A stretch of 64,000 bases of DNA from Catellatospora bangladeshensis (GCF_016862575.1 NZ_BONF01000017.1:124001-188000), one strand, 5' to 3'; shown: positions 34,693 through 43,770, numbered from the stretch's first letter. Program-made: numbers and translations. The notes: generated by a model not told the origin, from the sequence alone.

Positions 34693-35217
34693 GTGACCGA
34701 ACCGATGCCCGTACCGACTGGGCACGCCGCTCCCCTGCCCTACCCGCCGCCGGCCGACCTGCCGGGCGACCCGCTGCAGCTGGCCGGGGACCTCACCGGG
34801 GCGTGGGGCTACCAGCTCGACACACCCCAGATCGCCTACGGCCGGGGACCGTGGCCGTACCACCGGCACGGCAAACCGGCGACGGTGCGCCTGTCGCCCG
34901 ACATCGCCCACCGCGCATGGCAGACCCACTACGTCATCGCCGGGCCGGCCGGCGACGACCAGGCCTACCTGATCCTGACCTGCCACGACAGCGCCGACGG
35001 CAACCGCCCGGCCCGGGTGTACGCGAGCCTGGACCTGTCCGGGCGCCGCATCGTGCTGCCCAAGGACCTGCCCATGCGCCTTATCCCCCAGGCGATCGGC
35101 AAGGCCAAGAAGGTTCTGCAGCTGCTCGACGCCGCCCGCGCCGACCGTGCGATCCACGCTCGCCCGGTCACCGCCGACATGCGGGCCCTGGCCCGCCTCG
35201 CCCCCATCACCCGCTGA
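34693..35217 (+). CDS. Hypothetical protein in the secretion locus
   Basis: 174 residues from GTG 34693. Pro-rich N-terminus (PLPYPPPADLPGDP), then a soluble domain with HYVIAGPAGDDQAYLILTCH and a helical end RLIPQAIGKAKKVLQLLDAA. Not recognised; no signal or membrane helix. Conserved-looking codon bias throughout and a terminator 5 nt downstream. Confidence 0.65.
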   Translation: MTEPMPVPTGHAAPLPYPPPADLPGDPLQLAGDLTGAWGYQLDTPQIAYGRGPWPYHRHGKPATVRLSPDIAHRAWQTHYVIAGPAGDDQAYLILTCHDSADGNRPARVYASLDLSGRRIVLPKDLPMRLIPQAIGKAKKVLQLLDAARADRAIHARPVTADMRALARLAPITR

Positions 35218-35221
35218 CCTC

Positions 35222-35250
35222 ACCGGGCCGCCCACCGTGGGCGGCCCGGT
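35222..35250 (+). terminator. Hairpin terminator
   Basis: Perfect 13-bp arms ACCGGGCCGCCCA and complement with a CCG loop, directly after the stop at 35217. Confidence 0.8.
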
Positions 35251-35337
35251 TCCGCCCGTGCGCACCCGCCGCAGCGGCTGCGCACCACACCACCGCGGGA
35301 GGACCGCCGCACACACGCGGCACACGAAGGAGGAACC

Positions 35338-35370
35338 ATGCCCCCACAGTTCGAGACGGCCCGGACATGA
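35338..35370 (+). CDS. Ten-residue leader ORF coupled to the muralytic enzyme gene
   Basis: ATG 35338 with a strong GAAGGAGG site encodes MPPQFETART and stops at TGA 35368-35370, which overlaps the ATG (35367) of the transglycosylase/M23 gene. The downstream gene has no good site of its own, so its translation probably depends on ribosomes finishing this ORF. No regulatory residue run is visible. Confidence 0.55.
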   Translation: MPPQFETART

Positions 35371-36407
35371 CCGGCCGCACGATCAGCATCATCGTCGCCG
35401 CGGTCCTCGGCGTCACCGTCTGCTGCGTGGCCGGCGTGGTCGGCCTCAGCGGCGCCGCCACCGCCTGCGTCCCGCCCACCGCCGCGGCCCCGTCCGGGGC
35501 GGCGTGGACCGGACGCTACGACAGCGAGCAGACCGGGCACGCGGCAACCATCGTCACCGTCGGCGCCGGCAAGGACGTGCCCGTCCGTGGGATGGTCATC
35601 GCGGTCGCGACAGCGATCCAGGAGTCGGGGCTGCGCAACCTCGGCCACCAGGGCGACGCCAACGACCACGACTCGCTGGGCCTGTTCCAGCAACGGCCCA
35701 GCCAGGGCTGGGGAACGCCGGAGCAGATCATGGACCCGCGGTATGCGGCCGGTAGGTTCTACGGCAGGCTCCTGGACGTCGACGGCTGGCAGCAGATGCC
35801 GCTGACCCAGGCGGCGCAGGCTGTGCAGCGCAGCGCCTACCCCGACGCGTACGCCAAGTGGGAGCCCGATGCCACCGCGCTGGTCGCAGCCGCCCTCGCC
35901 GCCGCCGGGATCGATCCGCCGGGCGGGTTCGGGTTCTGTGTCAGCGGGGCGTGGGTCAAACCGGTCGACGCGCCGCTGAACTCCGGGTTCCGCACCGGTT
36001 CACGGCCGGGCCACGACGGCGTTGACCTCGGCGCTGGACGGGGCACACCGATCCGGGCCGCGTCGTCCGGTGTGGTGATCAAGGTGCGGTGCAACGCCTA
36101 CAACGCCGACGGGTCGCCACGCTCCTGCGACATCGACGGCAACCTCAGTACCCCCGGCTGCGGCTGGTATGCCGAGATCCTGCACACCGACGGGACGGTC
36201 ACCAGGTACTGCCACATGCTGCGCCGCCCGACCGTCGCGGTCGGCGAGCAGGTCATCGCCGGTCAGGTCATCGGCCTGGTCGGCAGCAGCGGCCACTCCT
36301 CCGGCCCGCACCTTCACCTGCAGACCCACACGGGCCGGCCGGCCATCGTGGCCAACGCCGTCGACCCGGTGCCGTTCTTCGCCAGCCGCGGCGTCGACCT
36401 CAGCTGA
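35367..36407 (+). CDS. Bifunctional peptidoglycan hydrolase: transglycosylase-like plus M23 peptidase (VirB1-like)
   Basis: 346 residues. N-terminal membrane anchor (about 6-28). Residues 70-170 form a lysozyme-like transglycosylase domain (Glu86 in ATAIQESGLRNL, then GLFQQRPSQGWG). Residues 200-340 form an M23/LytM domain with zinc ligands His216 and Asp220 (GHDGVDLG) and His315/His317 (GPHLHL). It would cut glycan strands and peptide bridges so that the secretion apparatus can cross the wall, as VirB1 does in other systems. ATG 35367 overlaps the leader ORF stop. Confidence 0.9.
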   Translation: MTGRTISIIVAAVLGVTVCCVAGVVGLSGAATACVPPTAAAPSGAAWTGRYDSEQTGHAATIVTVGAGKDVPVRGMVIAVATAIQESGLRNLGHQGDANDHDSLGLFQQRPSQGWGTPEQIMDPRYAAGRFYGRLLDVDGWQQMPLTQAAQAVQRSAYPDAYAKWEPDATALVAAALAAAGIDPPGGFGFCVSGAWVKPVDAPLNSGFRTGSRPGHDGVDLGAGRGTPIRAASSGVVIKVRCNAYNADGSPRSCDIDGNLSTPGCGWYAEILHTDGTVTRYCHMLRRPTVAVGEQVIAGQVIGLVGSSGHSSGPHLHLQTHTGRPAIVANAVDPVPFFASRGVDLS

Positions 36408-36522
36408 ACACAACCGCATCGCCGTGCATCCTCCGCCACCTCTGCCGGGCCGGCCTGCGCGATGACGTCCTGTCGGCCTTGCTCCACAACCGGTGCCACC
36501 CGGCCCGGTCTGGCCGATCCGC

Positions 36523-37004
36523 TCAGCTGAACCGCGGCTGCGCCAGCAGCACCACTCTGTCAGCAGCAGGATCGAATCCGAGGACCGGGTTGGCGTAGCC
36601 ACCCTCGGCCGTCATGACTACCGGCTTGCTCAGGTGGCGGCCGATGTCGCGCATGAAGCCACACAGGGTGTCCACTCCTGGCCCTGCAGTTCACGAAGAT
36701 CGACATCAAAGTCGATCTCGTCGGCACCTCTCGGACGGAAGACCGCCAGCACATCCGGCACCGGCCAGACCCTCAGATCTGCCATGTCAGCATCGGCCGG
36801 ACGTGACAGCACCTGCGCTGCCGACGGCAGCGGGCCGACGACACCGCCCACCGAGTACTCGAACGTCCAACGTTTCGACCTGACCAGGCCGAACACCGCC
36901 TGCCAGTCCCCGACCGAGGCATCCGCCACGTGGAGATCCGGCAGAGCGCCCATCAGGTCAGGGTCGAAGAAGTCCCTGACATCATCCCACAGCAGGTCCG
37001 GCAT
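36523..37004 (-). pseudogene. Frameshifted unknown gene
   Basis: From ATG 37004 the frame encodes MPDLLWDDVRDFFDPDLMGA through to DEIDFDVDLRELQGQE near 36675, then loses sense and stops at 36630. A one-base deletion explains this: the other frame continues VDTLCGFMRDIGRHLSKPVV and GYANPVLGFDPAADRVVLLA to a stop at 36523, giving a coherent 160-residue acidic protein. It resembles small immunity-type proteins in size and acidity, but no family is assigned. A second decayed gene of similar kind lies at 40435-40801. Confidence 0.55.
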
Positions 37005-37212
37005 TCCGCCATGCTGCCTGGCTGCATGCCCGCACGCAGCCCGATTTCCTGACGAGGCGCAGGGGCGGCAACCGTGCGGCCACCACGTCACCATCCGCCG
37101 TCACGGTGATCATCGAGCGGCTCTGCTGCCGCGGCCAGGTCCGCAATACCGCGGTCTCCGCAGCACCGAACGCCGCCGCCGTACCGCCTCGCGGCAGAAA
37201 CCACACAGCAAC

Positions 37213-37235
37213 ACGGCCCGCCGTCGGCGGGCCGT
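37213..37235. terminator. Hairpin with short T run
   Basis: ACGGCCCGC (37213-37221)/GCGGGCCGT (37227-37235), followed by CGCCGTTT, 70 bp before the GGDEF gene. It may insulate that gene from read-through. Confidence 0.5.
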
Positions 37236-37304
37236 CGCCGTTTAGTGCCCGGGACGCCAGCTTCGACAACTACGCCCCGGGCTCTCCAAACCTGGAGGGT
37301 TCAA

Positions 37305-37985
37305 GTGTCCGAGTTCATCCCCATGATCGCCAGCTGGGTGGTGGTCTTCCTGCTCGGCAGGTTCGCCGCCGTCCCCGCCACCCGCAGGCTGCGGCGCCGG
37401 CTCGCCGGCGCCGTTCGGCAGCTGGAGCACGACCCGCTCACCGGCCTGCTCAACCGGCGCGGCCTGGCCGCCGCGCACGACCGGTGGCAGCGCAAACACC
37501 ACCGGCCGCTCGCGCTGGTGTTCCTCGACCTCGACGACTTCAAGGCCGTCAACGACACCCACGGCCACCACGCCGGTGACGAGCTGCTGATCGAGGTCGC
37601 CCACAGGCTCGCCGAGATCGCGGACCTCTACGGCGGCGCCGCCGCGCGCCGTTCCGGCGACGAGTTCGCCGTCCTGCTTCCCGCTCACCGCGACCTGGAA
37701 CGCACCGTCGATGCGATCGTCGCCGTCGTCAGCCAGCCCGTGAGGATCAGCATCGACGGCACCGCGGTGGAGCTCCCGGCGTCAGCCAGCGCCGGCGTGT
37801 GCATCAGCGAGCCGTCCGACGACCTCGACACGCTGCTGCACCGCGCCGACGTCGCCCTCTATCACGCCAAGCACACGTGGCGGCTGTTCGTTATGCACCG
37901 GCCGGGCATGGCCATGCCCGAGGCCCGGCATCGGCAAGGCCCACGCCGCCGCGACCGCCGCGAGCAGCAGCAGGTGATGCGATGA
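37305..37985 (+). CDS. Membrane-anchored GGDEF protein (diguanylate cyclase-like)
   Basis: 226 residues from GTG 37305 (GGAGGG 6-7 nt upstream). One N-terminal helix (about 5-24), then a GGDEF domain: DPLTGLLNRRGL, metal-binding FLDLDDFKAVND, GHHAGDELL and the active-site loop SGDEF (117-121), a variant seen in active enzymes. The RxxD inhibitory site five residues ahead is absent, so product feedback is unlikely. Predicted to make c-di-GMP near the membrane. The stop overlaps the next ATG (ATGA). Confidence 0.85.
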   Translation: MSEFIPMIASWVVVFLLGRFAAVPATRRLRRRLAGAVRQLEHDPLTGLLNRRGLAAAHDRWQRKHHRPLALVFLDLDDFKAVNDTHGHHAGDELLIEVAHRLAEIADLYGGAAARRSGDEFAVLLPAHRDLERTVDAIVAVVSQPVRISIDGTAVELPASASAGVCISEPSDDLDTLLHRADVALYHAKHTWRLFVMHRPGMAMPEARHRQGPRRRDRREQQQVMR

Positions 37986-39289
37986 CCCGCGAGTTCGGCT
38001 GCCAGATCTGCTCCCATGTCCTCAACCGGCGTGCTGACGAGCACGGCCTGGCCGTGTACGAACACCCGCTGATCCTCGGCCTGGTCGACCACCGGCCGGT
38101 GCCGGTGCCGGCCGAGCGGCTGACCGGCCTGCGCAGGCTGTGCGACTTCTGCGGGTCCGGCAGCGACCCGCTGCTGTTCGTCTACCGCACGCACCCGATC
38201 AGCGCGCTGGCCGTGGGCGCCGGTGTCGAACACGTCGAGTACTACGGCACCCGCTGGTCGGCATGCGACATGTGCTCCCACTGGCTCACTGTCGGCGACG
38301 CCGGCCGGCTGCTGGACCGCGCGGCCACGGGCAGCGGCCTTCGCCGCGACGCCGCCGGGCTCGCGATCACCGGCCATCTGCAGCGTGTCGTGCTCGACAG
38401 CCTGCTGCCCGGCCGGGTGCTGATCACGACGGGCCGATGGCCGTCGGCGGCACCCGCCGCGCGGCTGCTGCCGAAGGTCCGCGACCGGCTGGCCGCGCTG
38501 CTGCGCGGCCCCGACCACATCGACACTCCGCCGCTGGAACCGGTCCGGCATGACCTCGCATCAGGCCTGGACCAGGCCCGGCTGTACTACGTCGACGCCC
38601 ACTTCAGCCAGATGGTCCAGCACGCCACGGCCGCGCTGCCGCCCACCACGGCCGCCGCTGCGCTCGCCCCGGCTGACCACGGCCTGCTCACGTGGGCGGA
38701 GCCGGTCGCGGGAGCGGCGGCGGCGAGCTGGACGGCCGGCCCCGACGGATGGGAGGTCGTCGAGTACGCGGGCCTGGGTGCCGAGGGCCGCCCGGACGAG
38801 GCCGTGCAGCACCTGCGGGCCGCCGTCGGCTGGCTCATGCCGATACGGACGTCGCATCTGCGGCGCGGGCAGCTGGCCGCCGGCAGCCACCCTGCAGCGG
38901 CCCTGCTCACGACGTGGCTGCTCATCGGCCAGCAGTCGGTCGCCGACGTCGCGCCTGCCGAGGTTGATCCGGCGATCCGCAAGGCCTACCAGCGCGCCAG
39001 GCGGCCCGCACCGGACGTGCGGCTCATCCGCATCCGGGGCACCGCAGCCGTACGGCCGCCCGCTGCATCGGCAGCGCACGGCGAGCAGGTTCGCACCCAC
39101 CGGTGGTGGACGTCGGGGCACTGGCGCAACCAGGCCCACGGACCGGGCCGGGCGCTGCGCAAGCCGGTGTACATCAGCCCGTTCCTCAAAGGGCCCGCCG
39201 ATCTGCCGATCCGGCACTCGACCACGGTGCGGGTCCTCGGCCGGACAGGTGCCGACACCGACGGCCCCACCGGTACGGCTGCGCCGTAA
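37982..39289 (+). CDS. Hypothetical protein with N-terminal zinc-finger-like cysteines, coupled to GGDEF gene
   Basis: 435 residues from ATG 37982. Cys pairs CQICSHVL (about 8-11), LCDFCGSG (about 55-60) and CDMCSHWL (about 98-101) suggest metal binding. The long middle part is helical. The C-terminus HRWWTSGHWRNQAHGPGRAL then KPVYISPFLKGP is a basic ending seen in many actinobacterial phage and plasmid proteins. The 4-nt overlap with the GGDEF gene indicates joint expression; function unknown. Confidence 0.72.
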   Translation: MTREFGCQICSHVLNRRADEHGLAVYEHPLILGLVDHRPVPVPAERLTGLRRLCDFCGSGSDPLLFVYRTHPISALAVGAGVEHVEYYGTRWSACDMCSHWLTVGDAGRLLDRAATGSGLRRDAAGLAITGHLQRVVLDSLLPGRVLITTGRWPSAAPAARLLPKVRDRLAALLRGPDHIDTPPLEPVRHDLASGLDQARLYYVDAHFSQMVQHATAALPPTTAAAALAPADHGLLTWAEPVAGAAAASWTAGPDGWEVVEYAGLGAEGRPDEAVQHLRAAVGWLMPIRTSHLRRGQLAAGSHPAAALLTTWLLIGQQSVADVAPAEVDPAIRKAYQRARRPAPDVRLIRIRGTAAVRPPAASAAHGEQVRTHRWWTSGHWRNQAHGPGRALRKPVYISPFLKGPADLPIRHSTTVRVLGRTGADTDGPTGTAAP

Positions 39290-39478
39290 CGCACCGCCAC
39301 GTGCGTGGCCGCAGCCCGCGGCACCCGGCGCCCATACACGCAGCTCCTGGATGGGCTGCCACAGCCCGCGGCGGTGTCCCTGCGCGGGCGTCGCCGCGGT
39401 CGCGGCAGGCATGGCCCCGCTCTACAGCGGCACACCTGGCCGCCGCATGACACCGATCGTTAGTACGAGGAGACTTAC

Positions 39479-40018
39479 ATGATCCAGAACGATGTACTTC
39501 TGAGCCTTGTCTTCCAGACCGAAGCCGAGGCGGACCTGCACGGCTGGGACGCCCCACCGAACCTGATCATCTTCCGGCAGCGCGGCCCCGTGATCAGCGC
39601 GAATGTGGTCACGACGCCCGAGCCCATCGCCGACGCGGCCGGCTACCTGGAAGAGCTCGCCTGGGCGGTCACCGCTCACCCGATCGTGGGTGCCAGCTTC
39701 GTGTCGGGCCTCGGTCCGGGCGTCGTCGGCCTGGGCGTGGTGACCGAGGCGTGGGCCGTGTCCGATCCCACCGCGCTCGAACAGGTGCGCAACTCCCGGC
39801 TTACCCGTCCGATCAGCCGTCACCCGCAGCGGCAGGAGGTGCGCATCATGTCGGCTGCCCTCCCCGGCCGGGACCTGTGTGTCCAGCGCATCCGAGGCAG
39901 CGAGCCGGCGGTCTTCTACGACTCGGCCGACGACGCGTTCGGTCTTCGCGTCGAGGGTCGGGTGCCCGCATCGCTCAGGGCCTTGCTGAGCGCCGTCCAC
40001 GCCCACAGCCTGAACTAA
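39479..40018 (+). CDS. Hypothetical protein in the secretion locus
   Basis: 179 residues from ATG 39479 with AGGAG about 7 nt upstream. Soluble, acidic N-terminal half (VLLSLVFQTEAEADLHGWDA), Gly/Val-rich centre and C-terminal VFYDSADDAFGLRVEGRVPA. Not recognised. Good coding bias; isolated by 189 bp upstream. Confidence 0.65.
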   Translation: MIQNDVLLSLVFQTEAEADLHGWDAPPNLIIFRQRGPVISANVVTTPEPIADAAGYLEELAWAVTAHPIVGASFVSGLGPGVVGLGVVTEAWAVSDPTALEQVRNSRLTRPISRHPQRQEVRIMSAALPGRDLCVQRIRGSEPAVFYDSADDAFGLRVEGRVPASLRALLSAVHAHSLN

Positions 40019-40434
40019 CGCTGCCTGTGCCCACTGCGCTGAAGACGTAGGTCCGGGAGGCTGAATCTCTAGAACAGGCGACCACACCCGCCCGGATGCG
40101 GGAACCATTGCCGTGGCGGCCCTGCCAGTCTCGGCCCGTGATGCCAGCGCGTCGGAGTCGAGCCGGCCGGGCCGCTTCGGCCGGGTTGGTAATTAGGTCG
40201 CGGCAGGTAGCGCACCCGGCCGTCGTCGGGGTCTAGGTATCCCATCGTGCGCTGCGAGGGCGGGCCCGCGCCAACGTCGGCGGCATCTGTCTGGCCGGAT
40301 ATCTCGTTGCCGGCCAAGCCCGGCCGGATGCCGACGGCGCTGTACCCGCGACCGCCCAGGTCAGCAAGCCAGGCATCGATCGGCCTGCGCCAGGCAAGGG
40401 ATGCCACGCTGTCGCAGGGTCGCCAGCCATGTGC
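40019..40434. other. Region without a confident gene
   Basis: 416 bp. A 112-codon minus frame (40069-40407) has no ribosome-binding site and ends in a Pro/Gly-rich stretch; it might be a decayed continuation of the broken gene next to it, but I cannot support it. Confidence 0.3.
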
Positions 40435-40801
40435 TCACCGGAGCGCGGCTCGGGCCAGTGCGCCCAGGGGCAGGTAGAAGTCCAGTCGGTCGGGGACGTT
40501 GTCCTCACGGACTGCCATGACACCGCAGACGATCGCTGCTCCGTTGGGCGTCCGTATCACGCCGTGCAGGCGGCGCAACCGTTCCAGTGACGCCACGGTG
40601 CACGGTACGGCCTGCGGGAAGACGGGGGCATCCGGTGGCAGCCGTATGCCTCTACTCCGCGGCCGGCTATAGGACGCCCAGCGCGGTCTCCAGCCGCACG
40701 TCGCTCGGTTCGCCAAGTTCAAGCGCCAGCTCGTAGAAGCCGCCGAGCCAGTTGTCGGCGAGCGTGAAGTCCGCGGACTCGATCACCTGGCGATCATCCA
40801 C
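40435..40801 (-). pseudogene. Frameshifted small gene, unknown
   Basis: GTG 40801 begins MDDRQVIESADFTLADNWLG and GFYELALELGEPSDVRLETA-LGVL. It then stops, while the neighbouring frame takes over with PDAPVFPQAVPCTVASLERL and VREDNVPDRLDFYLPLGALA to a stop at 40435. Both halves have coding character, so one frameshift near 40675 is inferred. The protein (about 120 residues, acidic) may be an immunity-like protein; not recognised. Confidence 0.45.
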
Positions 40802-40987
40802 CCCAGCACATGGGCACCCGATTCACCAGCCGACTCCTTCACCGTGGCTGGTCGCGGCCTACCCCGTCCCGTCCGCCCGCCGGATCTCCCGCTGGCCGCT
40901 GTCAGCGGCCGTTTGCACCGCATCAGGGGCAAGCCGCTTGCCCGAGAACATCACCGGCACTCGAACTACCGATAGGAAGCCAGATCC

Positions 40988-41251
40988 ATGAGGAAGCTAT
41001 GGGCGCTGCCGTTCGCGTCGCGCCAGAGCAACGACGCCTTCCCCGGCCATCAGGGACCGTCCTGCCACACATGCGCCGCATACCAGTCCGACCGGCATCG
41101 TCGCGCCGAGCAGTCACCGATGCTCCGCGACCTGCGAAACCGGCTCTACAAGTCGCCGCACGCCGCCACCTACCTGTTCGAAGCCCGCTACTCACGCTGG
41201 GCGTGCACGCAGGGAGCCCACGGCCCGCTGCAGGAGCACGGGCCCGTTTGA
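40988..41251 (+). CDS. Small hypothetical protein
   Basis: 87 residues from ATG 40988, with AGGAAG 10-15 nt upstream. Contains GPSCHTCAAYQ and WACTQG (three Cys with a His, perhaps metal-binding) and a basic centre LRDLRNRLYKSPHAATYLFE. Not recognised. Weak spacing of the ribosome-binding site lowers confidence. Confidence 0.5.
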   Translation: MRKLWALPFASRQSNDAFPGHQGPSCHTCAAYQSDRHRRAEQSPMLRDLRNRLYKSPHAATYLFEARYSRWACTQGAHGPLQEHGPV

Positions 41252-41338
41252 CACCCACCACGGCGGCCGACCGTCCCGCGCGGCAGATACCCGCGGGCCC
41301 GCGGCCCTGACCTCCACCCGCCGAAGGAGACACACGCA

Positions 41339-41764
41339 GTGACACTGTTCGAAACGATCGTCTACCACAACAACGAGACGCTGTTCATCCCATACAAGGA
41401 CGGCCAGCGACTGACCGCGGCCATGTCGCACTGGCGCGACCTGCCTGCCGCCACGCAGCCCGAGACGCTCGCGGAGTGGGCGTTCCACATCTACAACGCA
41501 GACCTCGAACAGCTGGAGCGGGAGCGATCCGGCCCCGACGGGGAGCTGGCATTCCTCAACGCCTACGTCTACCGGCTGCTCGGGCTGCGATCGCTGTCGG
41601 TCGGCGACGTGCTCGCGGTGACCGCGGACACGGGCCGAACACGGTGGCTGGCATGCGAGACGCTCGGCTGGCGACGTATGACGCCTCCGCCCAACACCTC
41701 CGGCCGCCCGCTGCCGGCGCAGCAGGTCTGTGCACGACTTCGTGTTGGCGGGACCGGCCGATGA
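41339..41764 (+). CDS. Hypothetical protein
   Basis: 141 residues from GTG 41339, with AAGGAG 13 nt upstream. Starts MTLFETIVYHNNETLFIPYK. A helical centre LAEWAFHIYNADLEQLERER is followed by VGDVLAVTADTGRTRWLACE. Not recognised; soluble. The stop overlaps the ATG of the next gene (ATGA), so the two are coupled. Confidence 0.68.
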   Translation: MTLFETIVYHNNETLFIPYKDGQRLTAAMSHWRDLPAATQPETLAEWAFHIYNADLEQLERERSGPDGELAFLNAYVYRLLGLRSLSVGDVLAVTADTGRTRWLACETLGWRRMTPPPNTSGRPLPAQQVCARLRVGGTGR

Positions 41765-42138
41765 CCCGGCAAGTCTCCAAAGCCGCGATCGACGCGCTGG
41801 CAGACATGGAACTGCCGATGATCTTCCACGCGTTCGCCCTCCTCAAGGCCTCCGCGGAAGAGGCCGGAGTTCCTTTCGCCGCAGCGTGGCAGCTCGACTT
41901 CCACACCGGAGCAGCACCCATGTGGCGCATCGTGGACTTCGGCGCCGACCGCGACCCGGACGGCACCGGCAACACCGCCGTCGCACTGCAGGCGGCCACC
42001 GTTGCCGCACTGCACCTGGAACTGACGGCCTACCGCCTGGCCGTCCTGGGCATGACACAGATTCGCCACACGGGCTGCAGCGAGCACTTGATGGCACCGG
42101 CTCGGCGGCAACGACCGCCCATGACCGCCCGGCGATGA
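41761..42138 (+). CDS. Hypothetical protein, coupled to the preceding gene
   Basis: 125 residues from ATG 41761. Helical N-terminus (SKAAIDALADMELPMIFHAF), then FAAAWQLDFHTGAAPMWRIV and a helical end with a basic tail. Soluble, not recognised. The 4-nt overlap with the upstream gene suggests their products work together. Confidence 0.62.
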   Translation: MTRQVSKAAIDALADMELPMIFHAFALLKASAEEAGVPFAAAWQLDFHTGAAPMWRIVDFGADRDPDGTGNTAVALQAATVAALHLELTAYRLAVLGMTQIRHTGCSEHLMAPARRQRPPMTARR

Positions 42139-42458
42139 CCTCCGCCCGGGCGTCTTCGCGACACCGGCGGAGACAGCCGACGGCGCCCACGCCCTGCCTG
42201 CTCGCTCGCAGCCGGCCCCTGGAAGCGGCCCGCCAAGGTACGCCTCAGCCCGCAACTGAGCCGGCTGCACGCAGCACGGCGGCCTGACGGGTCCTTCGCA
42301 CCGGACAGATCGCCGTGCCGGGCGTGCGGTTCGCCGCCCTGATCACGCGTGCAGAAATCCGGCGGCAGGCCCGCAGGCTTCAACACCTTCCTTGCGCTCG
42401 ACGGCGAGAGATCGCCGAAAGACGGGTCGAGCGCCCCACCATCTGCAAGGAGTTCGTC

Positions 42459-43376
42459 ATGGACGACAACGTGTTCTTCTTCGACCTCGAGTGGGTGCTG
42501 CGCCTGGCGTCGCACGCCGCGGTGACCCCTTCAAGCGGGCCGTGCAATGAGCACCCCGACGGCGAATGCCCGGGATCTCTGCTGTGGGTGTCCGACGACA
42601 CGGGCGTCTACCTCGAGTCCAACGGGCTGCCTGCGGCCGAGTTCGGCCCGGGCACCAGCTCCCTGATCTACGCACGGGGATGGGAGCCGGGCGGCGAGCA
42701 CCAGGACCCTGACAGCCCGTTCGACGGCGGCTTCGTCAGCCCCTTACACCTGCGGTCGGCGACCGAGCCCGCGACCGCACTGCTGAAGCGGATGCGTGCT
42801 TCCGGCTTCCGTTTCATGTACCTGCGCCTGCCCGACGACGACGTCATCGAGGTCGGCTTCGCCGAATCCGCCGAGCTGCACCCGCAGCGCCCGGTCACCG
42901 CTGAGGAAGTCGCCCGGCGGCGGCAGACGCTCATCGAGAACATGCGGGCCACCGCGGACGGCGGCAAGTTCACGATCATGAACATCCATGCAGACAGCGA
43001 ACTTCCGACCTCCATGCTCTACACCGTCGGCCTGACCGCAGCTGGCCAACCTGAACTGCTCACCGTCGGCCTGGCCGTCGACGTCGCCCACCACATCCTC
43101 AACGACCTCGGCGAGTCCATCCGGGCAGGCGAGCGCAGGCTGCACCACGCCCAAGTCCTGACCGACGTCCTCGACGGCTTCGACGTGTGCGTGATCGAGG
43201 CGGACATGCATCTCCCCGGGCGGCTGGTACCCGGCATGGCGTACGAGGTCTTCGGCCGGCGCAACGTGCGGTTGCAGCAGATCGTATGGCCCGACGCGCT
43301 GCACCAGTTCCCGTGGGACAGCGGGTTCGACAGCGGACTCGTCCAGCCCGTGATCGGCCGACCGGCCATGCGCTAG
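42459..43376 (+). CDS. DUF4262-domain protein
   Basis: 305 residues from ATG 42459 (AAGGAG 8 nt upstream). The C-terminal DUF4262 domain (about 175-300) is clear: SMLYTVGLTAAGQPELLTVG, HHILNDLGESIRAGER and the closing LQQIVWPDALHQFPW. The N-terminal 165 residues are unassigned (FFFDLEWVLRLASHAAVTPS; acidic). DUF4262 is of unknown function and frequent in actinobacterial accessory regions. Followed by a terminator; it is the last intact gene of the secretion region. Confidence 0.85.
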   Translation: MDDNVFFFDLEWVLRLASHAAVTPSSGPCNEHPDGECPGSLLWVSDDTGVYLESNGLPAAEFGPGTSSLIYARGWEPGGEHQDPDSPFDGGFVSPLHLRSATEPATALLKRMRASGFRFMYLRLPDDDVIEVGFAESAELHPQRPVTAEEVARRRQTLIENMRATADGGKFTIMNIHADSELPTSMLYTVGLTAAGQPELLTVGLAVDVAHHILNDLGESIRAGERRLHHAQVLTDVLDGFDVCVIEADMHLPGRLVPGMAYEVFGRRNVRLQQIVWPDALHQFPWDSGFDSGLVQPVIGRPAMR

Positions 43377-43391
43377 CCGTCCGGCCGGTGT

Positions 43392-43423
43392 GCCGCCGCC
43401 TGCTGCCTCTGGCAGGCGGCGGC
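43392..43423 (+). terminator. Hairpin terminator after DUF4262 gene
   Basis: Perfect 12-bp arms GCCGCCGCCTGC and complement, 8-nt loop, 15 bp past the stop. Confidence 0.75.
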
Positions 43424-43554
43424 CGTGTCCGAACTCAGCATCCCGACTTTCATCACGCCAACACCGCGCCGCCCGCCGGAAGTTGCGGTACATGATTCGC
43501 AGCCAGCCGCCCACGGCAACAAACGTGTCCAGCGTTGGCGGCGGCTACCTGCCG

Positions 43555-43770
43555 TCACCGCACGCAGTGATTGCTTCTTTCGCCTTTGGCTAGGGCCCGC
43601 CTGCGGCGACGATTCGACGAAATCGTCGTGAGCACTTGGAGCAATGAGCAGATCCGCGCCGTTGTGGCGCTTCGCGACGCCTGCGCGGTGTTGACCTTGG
43701 TAATCCAGGCGGTGACCGCGCGGGCGTGGTGCACCGAGTGGTTGTCGGTGACGATCACGATCGGGTCTGC
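43555..43770 (-). pseudogene. IS630-type transposase remnant
   Basis: About 65 codons around LLRDVADPIVIVTDNHSVHH-ARAVTAWI resemble the second catalytic-Asp strand of IS630/Tc1-like DDE transposases (V..DN.S.H....V..W). After TAWITKVNTAQ the match is lost. No terminal repeats or other domain remain. It marks past insertion at the right edge of the secretion region. Confidence 0.45.
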
